NCBI GenBank assembly: GCA_016201805.1
Contig: JACQCB010000061.1
Span: 1 to 9,758 of the forward strand
Length of the DNA: 9,758 bases
Source: Nitrospirota bacterium
GTDB taxonomy: Bacteria; Nitrospirota; Nitrospiria; Nitrospirales; Nitrospiraceae
Direction of reading: 5' to 3'
Positions within the stretch are counted from its first letter, which is position 1, and every line of letters starts with the position of its first letter. The translations under genes were made by a program, and so were the position numbers. The notes below the pieces were generated by a model. That model searched no databases. It was given only the letters and a program-made list of their open reading frames with translations, and was not told the DNA's origin. This document shows, in pieces, positions 7,771 to 9,758 of the stretch.

Positions 7771-7812
7771 ATGATGCGAACTCTTGCACCGACAGAAGGA
7801 GGTCAGGCTTGA
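7771..7812 (+). CDS. 13-residue mini-ORF overlapping the adaptor start (possible coupling leader)
   Basis: ATG ATG CGA ... GCT TGA encodes MMRTLAPTEGGQA. It has its own well-placed Shine-Dalgarno (7760-7765). Its TGA (7810-7812) overlaps the TTG start of the adaptor (7809-7811) in a TTGA arrangement, analogous to ATGA overlaps that couple translation. The adaptor's Shine-Dalgarno (7796-7803) lies inside this mini-ORF. It may keep ribosomes moving from the permease to the adaptor. It could instead be a decayed former adaptor N-terminus, since the two frames differ by one indel, or chance. The peptide itself has no recognisable features. Confidence 0.35.
   Translation: MMRTLAPTEGGQA
7796..7803 (+). 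promoter_or_regulatory. full-consensus Shine-Dalgarno setting the TTG start of the adaptor
   Basis: AAGGAGGT is the complete anti-16S complement and lies 5 bp before TTG 7809. It decides the start: the next in-frame Met is residue 66, after the membrane anchor, and the open frame upstream has no better site. Confidence 0.85.
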
Positions 7813-9017
7813 CAGAGCAGGACCATGACGTGCCGGATGATGTCCATGCAGCCGATGCCGGGCCTCCCCCAAGCCGGCTGAGGATTGTCCTGATCGCAGC
7901 GGCCGGCCTGGCCCTCCTCGTGGCGGCCCTGGTTTTCTTCCAAAGCCGGCGTGAGACCGGCTCCACTTCCGAGGCTGCCCGGGCGGTCCCCACCCCCGCT
8001 TCGATGGGGCAGCACTTGGTACAGGTCGTCAAACCCCAGCGTCGAGACGTCGCACGGACCCTCACCTTGCCGGCCAATATTTCGCCGTGGTACCAGGCCA
8101 CTCTCTATGCCAAAGTCTCCGGCTATCTGAAATGGATCGGCTTCGACAAGGGCGACGTGGTGAAGAAGGGGCAATTGCTGGCCATCATCGACGCGCCAGA
8201 AATTCAAGACCAGTATGAGCAGGCCCAGGCCGACGCGGCCATCAAGAAACTCACCTACGAACGGCTCTTGAGCGTCTGGAAGGAAAACCCGGACGTCATT
8301 GCCAAACAAGATGTGGACGTCGCCGAAGCGGCGGCGGAAGGGGCCAAACAATTGGCCGAACGGCGGCGGACGTTTCTGGGCTATACCAAAATGACGGCCC
8401 CATTTTCCGGAGTCATTACGGCCCGGTTTGCCGATCCTGGCGCGCTCATTCAAGCGGCGACGGGATCGGCCACGCAGGCCACGCCTCTGTTTACCCTTAT
8501 GGACATGGATCCGGTGCGGATTTACGTGAGCATTCCGCAGGAGTCCGCGATGCTCGCCAAGCCCGGCGTGCCGACCACCCTGTCGATCAAGGAGTTGCCC
8601 GGGCAGGAGTTCAAGGGGACCATCACACGCACGACCGAGGCCTTGGACCCGGCCACCCGCACGCTCCTCGTCGAGATCGACCTGCCCAACAAAGAGCACC
8701 AGCTTCAGCCCGGCACGTTCATCAACGCGACGCTGTATTTGGAACGACATCAGAATGCGCTGACCCTTCCGCCGGCTGCGATTGAGCCGGGCAAAAATGC
8801 GAATCCCAAAACTGTCTTTGTCGTCGAGCAAGGGAAGGCCCGCCGGGTAGCGATCAAGACCGGCATTGATGATGGAGTTTCCGTCGAGGTGGTCGAAGGC
8901 TTGACCGGAAACGAGGACGTCGTGATCGTCGGCAAGAGCAATCTTCAGGACGGACAGACAGTGACAGCCTCGGCCTACGATCTTCCGGCCGGCAAGTCGG
9001 CCAGCCAGAAATACTAG
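7809..9017 (+). CDS. RND efflux membrane fusion protein (periplasmic adaptor)
   Basis: A 402-residue HlyD/AcrA-type adaptor that links the permease to the outer-membrane channel. A short acidic cytoplasmic tail (residues 1-23) is followed by one membrane anchor (about 26-44) with no lipobox Cys, so it is a signal anchor, not a lipoprotein like AcrA. The first half of the lipoyl-like domain is about 95-130 (YAKVSGYLKWIGFDKGDVV, then KKGQLLAIIDAPE). A helical hairpin runs about 131-190 and is short. The second lipoyl half is YTKMTAPFSGVITARF with ADPGALI. The beta-barrel and membrane-proximal domains follow (about 220-395: MDPVRIYVSIPQ, LDPATRTLLVEI, LQPGTFINATL, LTLPPAAI). It starts at TTG with a strong Shine-Dalgarno. 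It lies 47 bp after the permease stop, with a mini-ORF in the gap. It differs from common operons in following the permease, not preceding it. Confidence 0.92.
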   Translation: MTEQDHDVPDDVHAADAGPPPSRLRIVLIAAAGLALLVAALVFFQSRRETGSTSEAARAVPTPASMGQHLVQVVKPQRRDVARTLTLPANISPWYQATLYAKVSGYLKWIGFDKGDVVKKGQLLAIIDAPEIQDQYEQAQADAAIKKLTYERLLSVWKENPDVIAKQDVDVAEAAAEGAKQLAERRRTFLGYTKMTAPFSGVITARFADPGALIQAATGSATQATPLFTLMDMDPVRIYVSIPQESAMLAKPGVPTTLSIKELPGQEFKGTITRTTEALDPATRTLLVEIDLPNKEHQLQPGTFINATLYLERHQNALTLPPAAIEPGKNANPKTVFVVEQGKARRVAIKTGIDDGVSVEVVEGLTGNEDVVIVGKSNLQDGQTVTASAYDLPAGKSASQKY

Positions 9018-9019
9018 AC

Positions 9020-9054
9020 AACGATGAATGAGGAACGATGAACGCTGAACGCCG
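9020..9054 (+). repeat. left array of five 7-bp tandem repeats (AAYGNTG-like)
   Basis: Read in sevens: AACGATG, AATGAGG, AACGATG, AACGCTG, AACGCCG. It begins 2 bp after the adaptor stop codon. The units are the inverse complement of those at 9106-9140. AACGATGAATGA (9020-9031) is a perfect 12-bp inverted match to 9129-9140. TGAAC (9046-9050) can also pair locally with GTTCA (9056-9060). Confidence 0.75.
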
Positions 9055-9067
9055 GGTTCAGAACCTG

Positions 9068-9081
9068 TGTCATTCAGCGCT
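9068..9081 (-). repeat. degenerate inverted heptamers inside the spacer
   Basis: TGTCATT and CAGCGCT resemble the inverted unit (CANCRTT) and follow the left array closely. TTCAGCG (9073-9079) is the inverse complement of CGCTGAA at 9043-9049, giving a second, shorter hairpin option. Confidence 0.35.
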
Positions 9082-9105
9082 CCGTCTTTGCCCTCCTCGT
9101 TTTTC

Positions 9106-9140
9106 CGTCATTCATCGTTCAGCATTCATCATTCATCGTT
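9106..9140 (-). repeat. right array of five 7-bp repeats, inverted relative to the left array
   Basis: On the + strand: CGTCATT, CATCGTT, CAGCATT, CATCATT, CATCGTT; on the - strand these read AAYGNTG-like units. The array ends 6 bp before the ribosome site (9147) of the TolC-family gene. With the left array it could form a long imperfect hairpin between adaptor and channel genes, which might slow transcription or protect the mRNA (inference). Heptamer tandem repeats in intergenic DNA are known from cyanobacteria (STRR sequences); relation to those is not claimed. Confidence 0.75.
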
Positions 9141-9146
9141 TCCACG

Positions 9147-9153
9147 AAAGGAG
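9147..9153 (+). promoter_or_regulatory. Shine-Dalgarno of the TolC-family gene
   Basis: AAAGGAG lies 6 bp before the ATG at 9160 and fixes that start, which gives a well-formed signal peptide. Confidence 0.75.
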
Positions 9154-9159
9154 CCACCC

Positions 9160-9758
9160 ATGCCGGCCATCCTCTTCGTCTGTCTGATGCTCCTCGTGGT
9201 AGGGCATCCGCATTTCCTGTCCGCCCAGCCGAACGACTCAGTTCGAGACTCCGCGCCGTCATCCGGCACGACCTCGGCCCCGCCGCCATCCAAGTCTTCC
9301 CCCCCGTTCCTCAGCCTGAAAGACGCGATCGAGACAGGCCTGGCGGAACACCCGCTGATCGCGCGCGCGCGCGCCACGTCCAAAAGCGCGGCCGCCGAGA
9401 CGAAACAGGCCAAGGGCAGGCAGTACCCGTGGCTCGAAGCGTCTGTGGCCGGGGGCGCCGGCTCGATCCGCGTGTTGAGCAGCGACGGCGCCAACGTCCA
9501 TGCCGCCGGCGACCTAGGCTCCAGCTTTCGCAACCGAAGCGGGTTTCATCAATATGGCGGCGGTCGCGGCTTCGCCTTGGCCGGAGCCTTGCCCAAGTAC
9601 AACCAGAACATGACGACGGGAGGATTGATCCTCAATCAGCTCATTACCGATTTCGGCACAACCGCCCACCGCATCCTGTCCAGCCAGGCATCGGAAACGG
9701 CCACGGAGAAGGAGATTCTCACGAACAAGGCCCTGGTCATTCTGAACGTCCAGCAGGC
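9160..9758 (+). CDS. TolC-family outer-membrane efflux protein (3' end outside window)
   Basis: An open frame of 199 codons running off the right edge; the protein is normally 420-500 residues, so less than half is present. A signal peptide (AILFVCLMLLVV core, likely cleavage near LSAQ, residue 23) is followed by a Ser/Pro-rich stretch of about 25 residues. The TolC-type opening helix then follows, LSLKDAIETGLAEHPLIARA, close to the family pattern of Leu-x-Leu-x-x-Ala with an Asn/His-Pro turn. Further on are YPWLEASVAGGAG (first strand segment) and LILNQLITDFGTTAHRI with a long helix, matching the family's strand-helix transition. It would form the trimeric channel that completes the pump with the permease and adaptor. 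A glycine-rich segment around residues 120-145 is somewhat longer than usual for the extracellular strands. A run of seven C (9299-9305) lies in the linker region. Confidence 0.88.
   Translation, partial: MPAILFVCLMLLVVGHPHFLSAQPNDSVRDSAPSSGTTSAPPPSKSSPPFLSLKDAIETGLAEHPLIARARATSKSAAAETKQAKGRQYPWLEASVAGGAGSIRVLSSDGANVHAAGDLGSSFRNRSGFHQYGGGRGFALAGALPKYNQNMTTGGLILNQLITDFGTTAHRILSSQASETATEKEILTNKALVILNVQQ

Noticed and set aside
7803..8831. A 342-codon open frame antisense to the adaptor gene
   Set aside because: Same shadow effect over a well-supported adaptor gene; no recognisable motifs and no convincing ribosome site.
9018..9146. The inverted heptamer region as a rho-independent terminator or a mobile MITE
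   Set aside because: There is no T-run directly after a compact GC-rich stem, and no flanking target-site duplication is visible; it is better described as paired repeat arrays.
9361..9372. Alternating GC run (six GC dinucleotides), possible Z-DNA or slippage site
   Set aside because: It encodes Ala-Arg repeats in the conserved first helix of the TolC family (ARARA), so codon choice in a GC-rich genome explains it.

Overview
The window is a GC-rich, densely coded bacterial segment with five protein genes on the + strand and one on the - strand. Several traits fit a Gram-negative bacterium with an outer membrane: an alginate_exp-type barrel, a lipoprotein, and an RND pump with adaptor and TolC-like channel. 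The combination of high GC, an alginate-export-family barrel and a DUF255 (YyaL/SPATA20) protein reminds me of Nitrospirota (Nitrospira-like), but this is an impression from family content; no rRNA or marker gene is present to prove it.

Left part (1-2176): the 3' portion of a large gene that enters from the left edge. It encodes the C-terminal end of a DUF255/YyaL-type protein joined in one open frame to an unusually long aldo/keto reductase with a complete Asp-Tyr-Lys-His catalytic set. After an 80-bp gap, 2257-3822 encodes an outer-membrane beta-barrel of the alginate-export family. Its Shine-Dalgarno lies inside a possible hairpin. Its stop codon directly abuts the stop codon of a convergent gene.

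Middle (3823-4503): a small coiled-coil-rich putative lipoprotein on the - strand, then a 186-bp divergent intergenic region with a plausible sigma70-type promoter facing the efflux genes.

Right part (4504-9758): a tripartite efflux operon in the order RND permease, membrane fusion protein, TolC-family channel (cut by the right edge). The permease has the Asp-Asp proton-relay pair but Ser where AcrB has its TM10 Lys, and carries a roughly 40-residue low-complexity insertion. Between permease and adaptor is a 13-codon mini-ORF with its own Shine-Dalgarno; its stop overlaps the TTG start of the adaptor. Between adaptor and channel is a pair of inverted arrays, each of five 7-bp repeats.

Together the efflux genes should form an inner membrane-periplasm-outer membrane pump; the substrate cannot be read from the sequence. 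I see no RNA genes, insertion sequences, CRISPR arrays or attachment sites. The most unusual items are the DUF255-aldo/keto reductase fusion, the inverted heptamer arrays and the overlapping mini-ORF.
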